From: Cercis canadensis | Lineage: Eukaryota; Streptophyta; Magnoliopsida; Fabales; Fabaceae | Length of the DNA stretch: 64,000 nucleotides | Assembly: GCA_003255065.1 (NCBI GenBank) | Contig: QAOA01003799.1 | Span: 489,239 to 553,238, forward strand | Direction: 5' to 3' | Shown: piece by piece, positions 49,859-61,462 of the stretch | How the letters are laid out: each line of letters opens with the position of its first letter | Position numbering within the stretch: position 1 is the stretch's first letter | Program-made: the position numbers and the translations under genes | Notes under the pieces: generated by a model | Seen by the model: the letters and a program-made list of their open reading frames with translations, nothing else | The model's database searches: none | Told to the model about the DNA's origin: nothing

Positions 49859-52800
49859 TTAAATCATGCATACAAATTATACATTTTTTTTTTATATGAG
49901 GACACGAAAGTTTGATCCTGAATTCTTGTAAATTACTTAAATCTTTTATTACTAAATTATACTTAGTGACTTCTATAAATATTCTTAATCACTCTACATC
50001 TAATAATTTTAATTAAAGTTCTATCTAAGTTTTATAGTTAATAAATCATTTGGATAAATGTGTCAACTTGAAAAATTCTTTCAGCTTCGTTCCTCTCACT
50101 AATGCCTCAATGAGTTTTGACTGAATGATGAAGAATTCTCTGCAAAAAAAAATACAATATTTGAGGACGGAAATATATCTAGTGATCAGATGTACCATAA
50201 TCTCAATCTGAGCCTGAATTTGAAATACCTGAAGTTATTCTACATGTAAACTATTTTATATATCTTCCAATTGCTAGCAGTATCACAATCAGATTCGGCG
50301 ATTACAAGAGTAATCCAGGAGGTAGAGTCCAGATGTATATTTTTAATGGACGGATTGGGTTTTGATTATTTTGAATATGACGTTTAAGTTTAACAGTTAA
50401 AAAATGTTATAAAATGCCCTAGTAAATAACGCAAAAGAAAACGTTAATATAATATTTTATCATCTCAAAAACTCAAAACAAGAAGGGAAAGTGCTTTTCT
50501 GAGTTTACATGATGTACGAGTGTTGTGCCAAATCATGCGGAGAGACACGTCACAGCTCAAACAATAGGATTCTGTTCTGCGGTTGGACCATAATGGAGGT
50601 TGCAATCATTCTGTTTCTTTTATCATCTCAACACTTGTTTACCTTATTGCACCAATTTTTGCATTACCACAATTGCCAAATTCGGTGTGAAACTAATGTC
50701 TTCTAACTAGTCCTCAATCATTGGATGTTGTTGACTGACTAAATGGATTTTCTTTTTTATTTTTATTTTTTTTGTTTCTTGGGTCTCTATTTAAGTAGCC
50801 AAGTGGGCGAACACGACTCACTGTTTAGAAATTTTTTATCATAAAAAAAATCATTGGATATTCTTCAGTTCGTCAATAACAAATAAAAATAATAATTTAT
50901 ATGAAAAATTAAAAAAAAAAAAAATTTCATTATAAAAGGGTTGAAGTCAATTCATATGAGCTTTATATTTAAACTAAAAGTTATAGCATAAACCACAAAA
51001 ATAAAATTTACTATCTCAAAGACAATTCTAAATTCAATTTATGCTATCAATAGACAATATAATCTGAATAATATATATTTGAGGTTTTCAAGGAAATAAA
51101 TTTTAGAAAGAAGCAACATTTGCAATGTTTCATGAAAGTCTGGAAAAGAAAGTTATATAATTTTCTGGTGCTTCAGCGAGGGTGTCAATTTTAGTGTGAT
51201 TCCACCCTTGGTAAGATCCATTTTAAAGATATAGAACTGATATGAAGATGAGAGTTAAGACAAAATAAATTATTACTATTAATTATTATTGGAAAAAAAA
51301 GACAAAGAACTTTGCAAAAAATACATGATATAGTCGGTGGAATTTCAATCACATTTTTCTTTACAAGAAAGAAAGGCAAATGGTATAGTTTTGTGATTAT
51401 TCCATGACAACAAAAACAGGAAGGGTTCCAAGTGTCCCACCTCCATTGGTTTAAACAAAGCACACAACACTAGCTACGCATCATTCACAAACATGCTGTC
51501 TTAACACATTATTGGTGCTTCTTGGCCCCTTTTGCTTTCTGTTCCTCGGAAATTTTCTTGTTGGCATGACATGATTATTAGGGGTTACGATTTAAAGAAT
51601 TTCTGCAGCTCCCCTTGCTTTATTGAGCTGAAAAAAGGGGTAAAATCCTTTTCTTTTTCTGGTTTTATGGCCTGATGATCTATCAAAATCAAAATCAAAA
51701 TCAAAATACTAACTAGTAATTTTCATGTGGGAGAGATAACAAAGAAGGGTAATAATCCGTGAAGGGGATAAAAAGAGTGTGAAGGAGATGAGTCAGCTGC
51801 CAACTGGCCTTAGGAATTTTTCCTCCGCAAAAAGAGGGACAGAGAAAGTAGCCACCCCAACTACCAAGTTGACTCACTAATAATACCCAATCATGGAGAC
51901 AACAACGCTTTTGTTCAAGGCTAGCTATTGTTGGTTGAAGCTACAGTGAAAAGTCGCTTTCTCCAATAACATCTGCTTCTCTTCTGGATATTTTATTTAT
52001 CTGTCTTCTTTATTTTTAGCAAATTCCAGTTTAAGAAAAAAATATTTCCTCGTAATCATCCTTGCGATTCAATTCCCATCTTTCTTGGGCTAATGTGGCT
52101 TTGATCAATATTATCCCCCGCGAAAGCAGGTTTTCTTTCTGGGTTATGATCCTTCAAAGCAAAATTTGCAGATTCGTATCTCTGAAGGGAAACTTACTGG
52201 TGTGGGGGTAGGGGATTTTGATCTCTTGTGGTTGTGGGATATACAGACAAGGTACTGTAAACATAATTAATTGGCGGAAATCTGGAAGCTGGCGATTCCA
52301 AGTTTCATTCTTTCAAAGAATATTTGGAAGCGAGGGTATGGTGTCAGAAGGGGATATTCGTTTTCGGTGTGGCAAATTGGGATAGAATAGAAATTCAACC
52401 AAAGGTACACAAAGAGTTATATTTTGTATTCTTCTTGTCTTTCTCGAAGTTCACTAGCTATTCAACTAATCTGTAAAAAAAAATTGATTTTTAATATTTA
52501 ATTAAGTAGTTTGAAACTTGGGTGTTCACTAATTGCCCAGGTTTAAAGGTCTGTGCCCAAAACAACTGAATCTCTCTCTTTCTCTCTCTCATTGAATCAT
52601 TCGACGTTTAATGGCTTAGACCGTTACAACCAATTTTTCTGGATGTCTAAGAAACTTTGCCGAGGTTGTTGTTGGTTTGGTGAAAGTAAGGACCTTTGTG
52701 CGGAGATGAAGATCTTTTCAGTGTTTATATCAAAAGTTCGGATTGGTTAAGGTTTGAGCCTTTGAGAATTTCAGGTCAAGTGTATTGCTCTGGACCTGAA

Positions 52801-52875
52801 ATTCAGAAAAGCTGTGGAGAAATCTTGCTCCCAATTCCCTGTCAGTTGATTGGGATTGTTTGGCTTGCGAGGATC

Positions 52876-55800
52876 ATGAGATTTCTTAGCCTCGTGGGAA
52901 ATTCTTTTGGATGTTCAGCATCAGGGGAGCGCTTAGTTTCTGCAGCAAGAGATGGAGACGTTCAAGAGGCCAAGGCTTTGTTGGATTATAATCCCCGTCT
53001 CGCAAGGTATTCCACTTTTGGAGTTCGCAATTCCCCTCTTCATTATTCTGCAGCTCATGGCCACCATGAGGTACTTAAATTTTATTTACCAAACCTATCC
53101 TTATGAGCTTGATCTTATTTCTTGTATTACAGGTTTACTTTTTTAAAAATACATAACTGTGTTTTTTATGTATGCAGATAGTATTTCTCTTGCTTGAGTC
53201 TGGAGTTGATATTAATCTCAGGAACTATCGTGGTCAGGTAATGTCATTATTCCTTAACGAACTTTGTCTCCTTTTACATCAAATTGAAGCTTCTTTATCT
53301 GTAACATGATGTTGATTCCTATCATTTACAGTTTTATGTACAAGCTGTGTTGTTTTGGATATGAATAATATCATGTGATTTACAGCAAGAGTCTTTTCAT
53401 TTTTTCATGTGGCAAACAGACTGCGTTGATGCAAGCTTGTCAACATGGTCACTGGGAGGTGGTTCAGATTCTGGTTCTTTTTAAAGCCAATGTATGATTG
53501 TTACTGCCAGATAATTTTATATATGTCATTAAATTGTTTGATGGAATGAGTTGTAAAGCATTGATTGTGAAATTGGATTTCAGATTCATAAAGCAGATTA
53601 TCTAAATGGGGGAACTGCGCTCCATTTGGCCGCTTTAAATGGCCATTCCAGGTGTATCCGGCTGCTCCTTGCAGACTATATACCTAGCATCCCCCAAGTT
53701 TGCAGCATATTACGGAAATCTGATGATGAATCAATCTCAGAATTTGATCAAAGGTACTCTCACCTACAGGTCCTCTTGCAGACATGAATTATGTCTTAGG
53801 ATGTTGCACTGAGTTAATTTTGTCTTCTTTTCCGTACAAGTGGTCTTCACGAGGTAATTAACAGAACTGCTGATGGAGGCATCACTGCTCTTCATATGGC
53901 AGCATTGAATGGGCATGTTGAAAGTGTGCAATTACTCTTGGACTTGGGAGCTTCTGTGTCTGATGTTACTGTGGAGGATGGAACTACAATTGACCTAATC
54001 GGTAACTTTCTAGCATTTTCCACTTCATGTCATGTCAAGTATTTGCTTTCAAAAGTCTGCATTTACATATAAATACATGATAACGGTACAATGGCTTGCC
54101 AGTGCCTGTTTCTGTAGAATCGGTACCCGTCTCCCTTCTTTCTTTGTTTCATCTACATGTGATGATCAATTCTTCAAATTCTAGTCATTATTCTTTAACA
54201 TTTTTCAACATGTCAAGTCTGGGAGTAAGAATGTTAGTGTCTGAATGGGGTTTCTCCCTGTTTCCACCTCTTCTACTAACCCAATGGTGTCACTTGTATA
54301 TAGCACGAGTAAGAAGCATATACTTAGCTATCCGTAATACACATTTGTACTCGATTGCGATCACCCTGCAGAAATTTCTTTTAATAGTTTTGGGAAAAAG
54401 ATCTTGTTTGTTAACACTTGACAGTATACTCATTATATTCTGAAAATCAAGTTATTTTTTAACCGAGACAAATAAAGGAGTTTACACTATAATTGGCATA
54501 ATCAAAACAATCTTCAGAAATATTGAACATGTCAGAAAATTTTGTTGGACTTCTATTATATTTTCTTTACATATTTTGAACATATCAAGGAGATAGGACT
54601 GTTGTGTCACTTTGATATAAACCATCTTTTGATTGAATCAGATGGAGAGAGATTGGGCTTGATGTTGCTTCTTCATTTCATGTAAGAGAAGTTGCAAATT
54701 CTAGTTGTGCATCAAGCCTTCAAGTTTAAATTTGACCCCTAGTACCGGGTACATATAAACAGAGGACTTGCTGTTTGACTCAAATGGTCTCAAATGTAAC
54801 CAGGAGATTCAGAACAACCTGCATCACAATATGTCTTATCTGCATTTAGAAGAAAAAAAAAACACTAATACATACTATAGCTTCCTATAAGTCTGATCTG
54901 ATTTTTCTACTCCTACTTTTGTAATAGCTGTAAGTCTATTCTTTCTTGCAGGTGCTGGAAGCACTCCCCTCCATTATGCTGCATGTGGTGGAAATGCACA
55001 ATGCTGTCAAGTATGTTTCATTTTTCTTTAATTAATATAAACTTATTCAAAATTGGCTATCTTGCTGGTCTTTATATTGAAGTTCTTTTCCTTTTCTCTT
55101 TTCTGTTGAATATTTTGGTTCAGCTTTTGATTGCCAAGGGTGCCAGCCTGAATGCTGAAAATGTTAATGGGTATGTATTGACATGTTTCTGAAACTTTTG
55201 ATGTGTAATGATTTTATCCTATTTACTGTCTGTCATGGTAAAGATATGGATATTTTGGTCTCTGTAGTTGATAAGAAGTTAACTCCTCTGCCACAGGAAC
55301 TAGACAACTCCCTGCTTCCCTTTTCTTCTAGCTTATTGAAAATTGAAATATTGACTTTTGACTGGAAGATATAGTTGAATTTCATTCTTGATGTTGGGAT
55401 TCAGAAGATCCACGTTCTCTGGGCTTTGATATGATTGTTCTTGGAACCTTTTGCTTCAATAATGATATCTTATAAGGCTCTTGTGTCTTGTGTCTTATAT
55501 ATTGAGGCAGCATGATTTTTACATTTGGTTCAAGCACTACTTGTTTATCTTTGATGGGTTCAAAATTGTTGCCTTATTCCATTTACATTTTTTGGTTTGT
55601 AGATGGACTCCTTTGATGGTTGCTCGATCATGGCATAGAAATTGGCTTGAAGACATCCTAAGCACACAACCAGAAGACCAGTTACAAGTTCTTCCTTCGC
55701 CATATTTATCTCTTCCGCTTATGAGCATTATGAAAATTGCTAGGTATGTCTTTATTCATTGTAATGGCCATTGAGTGAAAGAAGAGAAACTATCAGTATA

Positions 55801-56742
55801 TGCGTGCACAAAATGTTTCTATAACTATACTAAATTCTTTGGTTTTTGAGGATACTGAGTAAAATTAGATTCAAAATTCTTCCATTAAATTGATCCGGCA
55901 ATTTCAGTTAACCTCAGACTTGGAGAATGTGAAGGATTACTAACATAACAAATTAATCCATTGTCAATAACAGAGAATGTGGATGGAGGACAAATGATTC
56001 AGCACCCACATGCCAAGATCCATGTGCTGTTTGTCTGGAAAGGAAATGTATGGTAGCTGCTGAAGGTATATGCCTTTTAAAATTCACAAGTTCACATCTT
56101 TTACTTGTTTGTGAAATTATTCTTTTTCTGGCGTCAAATAATAGCTGAAACCTTGACAACCATTTCCCTAGTCTTGAATTTCTGTTATGTTGTCTTACGT
56201 ACAAATCGCACACGCCTGATAACGCAGGTTGTGATCACGAGTTCTGCACACAATGTGCCTTGTATCTTTGTTCTACAAATCCTACCTCAACAAGCACCCA
56301 TGGTCCCCCGGGTTCAATTGCATGTCCTCTCTGCCGGCACGGGATAGTTTCATTTGTGAAGCTTCCTGAAACAAGACCACGGGTTAAGGATATTCCTAGG
56401 ACAACAAATTTGTCGCTAGCATTTTGCACATGTTCCAGTGAAGTGCTGGAAACCACAGACATGAAAACCCCATTTTGCAAACCAGCATCTCGTGGCTCCC
56501 GAAGTTCCTCTATGGGATCGTTTCGCTCACTGAGCTGCCAGAAGTTCCCCTCCATAAGGATCAACCCCAGCATTTGCTTGGGAGCTGATGATGTTAGCCC
56601 CTCCTTGGTTCCTTCGGGTGTGAGCCGCAACTTAAGAAACCACTTGTCTAGGTGCTCTGGCTCTGGTTTCAGACGATCATCTTCAGATGGAAGGAAGTCT
56701 TGGTTTTGTTCACTAAGTCAATCTGTTGCCAGCGGATGCTAA
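52876..56742 (+). CDS. XBAT32: ankyrin-repeat RING E3 ubiquitin ligase, XBAT32 type
   Basis: Complete gene of 503 residues in ten coding exons: 52876-53070, 53178-53237, 53420-53491, 53584-53753, 53841-54001, 54952-55010, 55124-55170, 55603-55743, 55974-56065 and 56228-56742. All borders are GT-AG and the lengths sum to 504 codons. The start [20 protein letters not shown] is the conserved XBAT32 N-terminus. Ankyrin repeats fill about 45-280 ([82 protein letters not shown]). A C3HC4 RING follows with C319, C322, C334, H336, C339, C342, C365 and C368. The Ser-rich tail keeps [11 protein letters not shown]-like and FRSLSC motifs. In Arabidopsis XBAT32 ubiquitinates ACC synthases, limits ethylene production and promotes lateral root formation. 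The 950-bp fifth intron is the longest. Confidence 0.95.
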
Positions 56743-58059
56743 TTATCTTTTTGTTGCTCTTTTTCGCTTTTCATTCATCTCACCTTTTTTTTTTTTTTTT
56801 TTTTTTNCATCTCACCTTTTTTTTTTTTTTTTCATTTTCAGCACCACCCATCCATTATATCCTAAGCTTCAACCTCTGTTGATAGTCCATATTGGCATGT
56901 AAATATCACCCAATTTTATTGTTCAGCAGAGAAAGTGTATTTTTTGGCAACAAATTCCACATTGAAATTTCTTCGCGGATTGGGTTTCCCATAAATTTTC
57001 TAAATTTTGAAATCTCCGTAGACCTTTACAAACGGCCCTGATTAGGGAATCTTAGCTATTAAAACTCGAAAGACTATGAACAGGTTCATTGTTTTGCTAA
57101 ATTTTTAGTAAAAATTAGATGCTTCAGGTTCAGGACCTTGGAAACCTCACAAACGAGATACACAGTAATAAACTAATAATCCTGCATGGTGCAGGTCATA
57201 TAAACGTGGAGAAAAAATAAATAAAAGAACTGCCTCTACTGTACTAACATAAACGTGGAGAACGCGAAATAAATACACCTTACAAACTCACTCGCATGGT
57301 TATCTTTGTTGAGACCAGGGATTATAAAGTGAAAACAATACTGATGTTTTAAATTTACAGATTTTTCTGCAAAACCCAGAATCCATATAATATGGGCATT
57401 TCATTTGGATTCACATAATGACTCTTGCATNACATAAACGTGGAGAACGCGAAATAAATACACCTTACAAACTCACTCGCATGGTTATCTTTGTTGAGAC
57501 CAGGAATTATAAAGTGAAAACAATACTGATGTTTTAAATTTACAGATTTTTCTGCAAAACCCAGAATCCATATAATATGGGCATTTCATTTGGATTCACA
57601 TAATGACTCTTGCATGCCCATGTTCATAGAAAATACTTTTTGGTCGCTATTCCACAACTGGTAAACACGTCTTGGAAACATAAAGATTATAGCAAAAGCA
57701 CGTGACATTGGAGGGGCAAAGAAATATTCAAAACTTGCATTTGCTGCTTTCTGTCTCTCTCTTCCCTTTCTGTGATTAAGCTTGTATATGTTTATCTTTT
57801 ACTCTTTCTTTTCAATATTATATTTTCCTTTATTTGCAATGTTTGTAGTAGAATATATGAAGAGAAATATGAATGCTTTCTCTGTTGCCAATTAACTTAA
57901 AAAGCACATCAGTATTCACAACAGGCAGTAAAACATGAGAATAACTAACATAAACATCTATAATAAGCAACGACATATCCAACTCTTTAGTAGAGGGAAA
58001 ACGACGGAGAGACTTTCTTATATAACAAGAACATAATAGAAATTACATAAACTACACTT
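56743..58059. other. convergent spacer between XBAT32 and TAS3
   Basis: Holds the XBAT32 3' UTR, two poly-T runs split by N56807 with a repeated CATCTCACC, and a 184-bp duplication around N57431. The 3' end of the TAS3 transcript must also lie here. No open frame of note. Confidence 0.6.
57247..57615. repeat. 184-bp direct duplication around N57431 (assembly junction)
   Basis: Bases 57247-57430 and 57432-57615 are both 184 bp and almost identical, starting ACATAAACGTGGAGAACGCG and ending ATGACTCTTGCAT. One N separates them. Same pattern as at 11837 and 24538. Confidence 0.9.
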
Positions 58060-58075
58060 TCATAATACCAAACTA

Positions 58076-58096
58076 AAGCTCAGGAGGAATAGATAA
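58076..58096 (-). promoter_or_regulatory. 3' miR390 target site of TAS3 (cleavable)
   Basis: On the plus strand it reads AAGCTCAGGAGGAATAG and then ATAA, identical to miR390 over positions 1-17 except one G-to-A, which gives a G:U pair in the duplex. Central pairing is intact, so slicing opposite positions 10 and 11 is expected. This cut sets the phase. Confidence 0.93.
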
Positions 58097-58190
58097 GGGA
58101 TGAGAAGATGGGAGTATTTGACATGATGACAAGAAACATGAGAGAGAACAACGGAGTAGAGGGCGGCCAGAGTGGAAGTGCAGGAGGAAA

Positions 58191-58211
58191 AAAGCCTTGC
58201 AAGGTCAAGAA
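58191..58211 (-). ncRNA. tasiR-ARF, register 5'D6(+)
   Basis: The 21-nt siRNA lies exactly five full registers plus one from the predicted cut (58086 + 105 = 58191). Its core TTCTTGACCTTGCAAGG matches the conserved tasiR-ARF. C at position 13 gives full pairing with the usual ARF3/ARF4 site, and G at position 17 can wobble-pair. Confidence 0.92.
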
Positions 58212-58289
58212 AAAAAAGATTTAAGGAAATGAGATTGGTTGGGGTAAGAAAAAAAAATGATGATGGAGAGGAAGATAAAAGAGAAGAGA

Positions 58290-58310
58290 AAGCTCAATTG
58301 GGATAGCGCC
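58290..58310 (-). promoter_or_regulatory. 5' miR390 binding site of TAS3 (non-cleavable)
   Basis: On the plus strand AAGCTCA-ATT-GGGATAGCGCC: 18 of 21 positions equal miR390, and the three differences are consecutive at 8-10. Central mismatches keep AGO7 bound without slicing, the known role of this site in the two-hit model. Confidence 0.93.
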
Positions 58311-58551
58311 ATCAAAACCCTACCTTGCGTTTCATCCTCAGGTTGAAGTGAAAGCCAAGGTATTTTGTTGCACACCACTCAGATGATGATAATGGAAGAT
58401 GCTTGGTGCCATGTGAGCGCAGAGATTCTTAGAGTGCAAGTACCAAAAGCATGTTAAGAAAGAAAGAAGTGACAAGTTTGTGATAGGCGTGCTGTGAAGT
58501 GAAGTGATATAAATGGGCAAGAAGAGGTGCTTACAGAGGAGATGGATGGAG

Positions 58552-58559
58552 TTTATATA
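58552..58559 (-). promoter_or_regulatory. TATA box of TAS3
   Basis: On the minus strand TATATAAA within CACTATATAAACTCC, about 240 bp before the 5' miR390 site. This predicts a transcription start near 58525. A pyrimidine microsatellite of CT repeats lies upstream at about 58855-58886. Confidence 0.65.
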
Positions 58560-58854
58560 GTGAAAGAGAACGGGAAATAAATGAAAATCAGAGACTACTG
58601 ACATTCCAAAAATGTTGTAGTTTCTTCAGTGAACTTTTTAAAGAAAAAGCAAGAGTTATTAGTGGACCCAAAAACCATGAATTAATGATAGTGAAAAACA
58701 CTTCTCTCTTTCTTTGGTGTTGCTCTGTCTCTCTTTCTGTTGCAGAGAGAGGTCTTTGATTATTATTATCAGATAAATGGCGACTGATTTGAGGGAAGAA
58801 AGCATATAGTACAGACTACGGAAGAGAGCAGTGATAAGTAATGTGACTTAACCA

Positions 58855-58886
<32 letters not shown>

Positions 58887-59958
58887 ATCTGTCTTCACAT
58901 CTTTTACCTCCTCAGTCACGTAAATTGAAAAGCATAAGAAGAAAGCATGGGAACTCGGACTCTAATTTCCAAGAAAGCGAAACGAGTTAAAACAGTATGG
59001 GGCCGGGCTGCAATCAATTCTTACACGGTGAGAGGTAAAACATACGCCAAGGCGTTAACTCTGATAAAGAAAACAAACAAACGAACAAAACAGAAACAAA
59101 GAAATTAAGAAGAGCAAAGGGAAAACATGTGGTTACTTCATCTCTTACTACCTTATAAGAGGTTGTCCTTGACTATGTCTATTCCTATTTCTGATTCAGT
59201 CACATGGAGTAATTAAGTTCTGTAGTTACTCAGCAAGAGAAAGATTATAGCTTTTTCAATGCAAAGTAATTAATAATGTGGAAGAAAAACTTAGGGCCTC
59301 ACTAATAGTGATGCTATAATTAACATTGAAATCTTAAATGGTGATTAACATATCTGACATGCATGAAATGTACTTGGATGGTGATAATATATCATGAATC
59401 AAGATAGAACTGACTCTGAAAACGTGCCAAAATTGAAATGCATGCCATTCATTCAATTAAACCTTTTGTTATCTATAAAGGTCTAATTACAGAATCATAA
59501 CCATTTATCTTTGTGTTGGAGGGGCTGTTATCCTAGATAACTCATATACCCAAATTGCATGCAGATCATGGCATACGCTTTTTAAGGATGGAGCTGGTAA
59601 TAGGCAATAGGACCACACGATAACCAATGTAGGATAGATCACTGCCAAACAAATCTATTACCATAGAAAGGGTGTATAGGTAATGGGTTTGAGAAGAAAA
59701 CATGATACAACTTTGTATGTAAAGCTGCTTACTTGGAAACCCACATTGGGTTTTCTCTTCTTTTTTAGTTGATTATTGGATCTATTTGCTCCAGATTTGC
59801 AATTTTGTTCTTTCCCATCCCACTTTCTTGCTTGTTAGGAGGGTGTAGGAGCTAGGGTTTTCCAAAGTGTGTTGTATTTTCATCTCAGGAGGAAGGAGAT
59901 GGGGGAGGAGCAATTATTCCAGTGTGACAGCATATGCTCTTAGAGGCAAACCTCTCTT

Positions 59959-59986
59959 GCTCCACGCTCCACGCTCCACGCTCCAC
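59959..59986. repeat. GCTCCAC x 4 tandem repeat
   Basis: Four perfect head-to-tail copies of the 7-mer GCTCCAC. They sit in a region with no supported gene, upstream of TAS3 in its transcriptional sense. Confidence 0.85.
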
Positions 59987-61462
59987 CAAAGAGAGTGGCC
60001 AACACTACCAAACACTCTTATGGGGCAAGTGAAGTTGAAGAAAATGGAGGGTGAGAATCAAATAAGCAAAAGAGAGAGTAGGGGAAGGGAGAAGGGGATA
60101 GTGATGTTGTTCCATTTGCATCAGTAAGTGTAAGGGTCAGGTCAGGCTTTTTAAAATCTTTGATAATCATCACAAGCTACTGATGGGACAAGTCATGGTC
60201 AATCCATCAGTCTCTTAAAGTCTGTCTTTCTCTTTGAACTTTCTTGCTCAACGGTTGCAGCCGCCTACGTAAGACAAAGATATGAACATGCAACTACAAT
60301 GCTGTGCCTCTCTCTATGCTGCGTACTAGCAAATAGCAATTCTGATTCCTACTGTACTCTGCTGCACACGCATGTGTGGGATCTTAAGACGCTTTGCTTT
60401 TTCCGTCTTACAAACAATCGCACATTTTTTCTTCAAACTTTGGCTATTCACCACTATGGTTATAAGGGTTATCAAAGGGTATCTTATCCATTTTTGTGTT
60501 TCTGCTGCGGGTGTGACCCTCAAACCAATTCAAGTTCTTTCTCCTTAATAGAGTGGGGGAGTTGAACTGTTGTATTTATTGTGCCTTTGACAAACAATAA
60601 GGTATTGAGAGTTCTGTCCTCAACAGTTTGGTGGCAAATGACAAAACGATGATAGAAACTTTGCAATGGGTTATTTGCTTTTTTTGGTGGTGGAATATAA
60701 TCCGGATATAATACAAGACAGATGTTATGCTATGCATTGAAGCAAACGACAATGCTATTGGCTGTTTTGGCTATTCTTTGCTTTATTCGCAAGGGACGTT
60801 TGTCTCCATCGTTGAATTGCTATCAGGGCATTGCTGTGGAAGTTACAATACATAAAGGGGTATACCATATGCCACTCGAACACAAGGTAACCACAAGGGT
60901 CATGGACTGAACCCTAATAAGTAATCTAGCTTCTAGTGATATATAAGATTGCAATCTTTCGATCCTTCCATGACTGTGACTCAACCTCTGATTCTGAGTA
61001 TTTATTTTATTTTTCTCCATTTTGGATCAGTACTCAACCTCTTTTGAGTTAAATTATACCCATTAAACAATAATTTTATTGTAACGTGTGACAATAAAAA
61101 AATTCTTAAATAATTATTTAAGTATTTCTCAATTCTTATCACTAAATCATATTTAGTGGCCTCATTAAACATTAAACTCCTAATGAGGTCAATGGGTTTA
61201 AGCTCCTTATGACATGAGATTTCTAATGAAATTTTTGCATTTGAGATGAAACTCCTAGTGTCTTATTTATCATAAAATTCTAAAATCAAACACATAGCAT
61301 TACATACTTAAATAGAATACATACCACAGGAATGGGTTTAGCAAAACAAAAAGATATATACAACTAGAAATGGAAATGCCTTTCAGCGATAAGGCTAGAG
61401 CTAGCACAATTGAACAAAAAGAAGAGGAGGGGAAAAGAGTAAAATGTTAGCTGTGTATGCCA

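Larger units (their letters stand above)
45130..52875. other. long intergenic stretch with MITE copy B and an AT-rich repeat
   Basis: About 7.7 kb. It holds the ATL13 promoter side, a MITE at 47940-48119, and a second copy of the AT-rich dispersed repeat at about 49660-49858. The 5' leader of the XBAT32-type gene probably begins somewhere after 52100. An ATG-started 34-codon frame at 46838-46942 (MKALHQFKLLRNKEMEVGAA) has an Ala run but no known relative. An ATCAAA-type tandem lies at about 51687-51712. No other gene is supported. Confidence 0.55.
58060..58530 (-). ncRNA. TAS3: TAS3 trans-acting siRNA precursor (miR390-tasiR-ARF)
   Basis: Non-coding RNA cut under miR390-AGO7 guidance and converted by RDR6 and DCL4 to 21-nt siRNAs that repress ARF2/3/4-class auxin response factors. 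Read on the minus strand, the 5' miR390 site is at 58310-58290. It pairs with miR390 except at miRNA positions 8-10, which blocks slicing, as known for this site. The 3' site is at 58096-58076: pairing at miRNA positions 1-17 with one G:U, while positions 18-21 differ as in other TAS3 genes. The predicted cut lies between 58086 and 58085. Counting 21-nt registers upstream, the sixth is 58211-58191 and reads TTCTTGACCTTGCAAGGCTT plus one T, a tasiR-ARF. Only one such siRNA is present, as in short-type TAS3 genes. A TATA box at 58559-58552 puts the start near 58525. Three tiny ORFs precede the 5' site. The 3' end is unknown. The order, spacing (235 nt) and phase leave little doubt. Confidence 0.95.

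Noticed and set aside
52696-52875. In-frame upstream extension of XBAT32 by 60 codons
   Set aside because: The extension begins with TTG, not ATG. The conserved family N-terminus [10 protein letters not shown] starts at the ATG at 52876.
58338-58604. 88-codon minus-strand frame over the TAS3 region
   Set aside because: Its start lies upstream of the predicted transcription start. Only the last 24 codons from the ATG at 58412 would be in the transcript.
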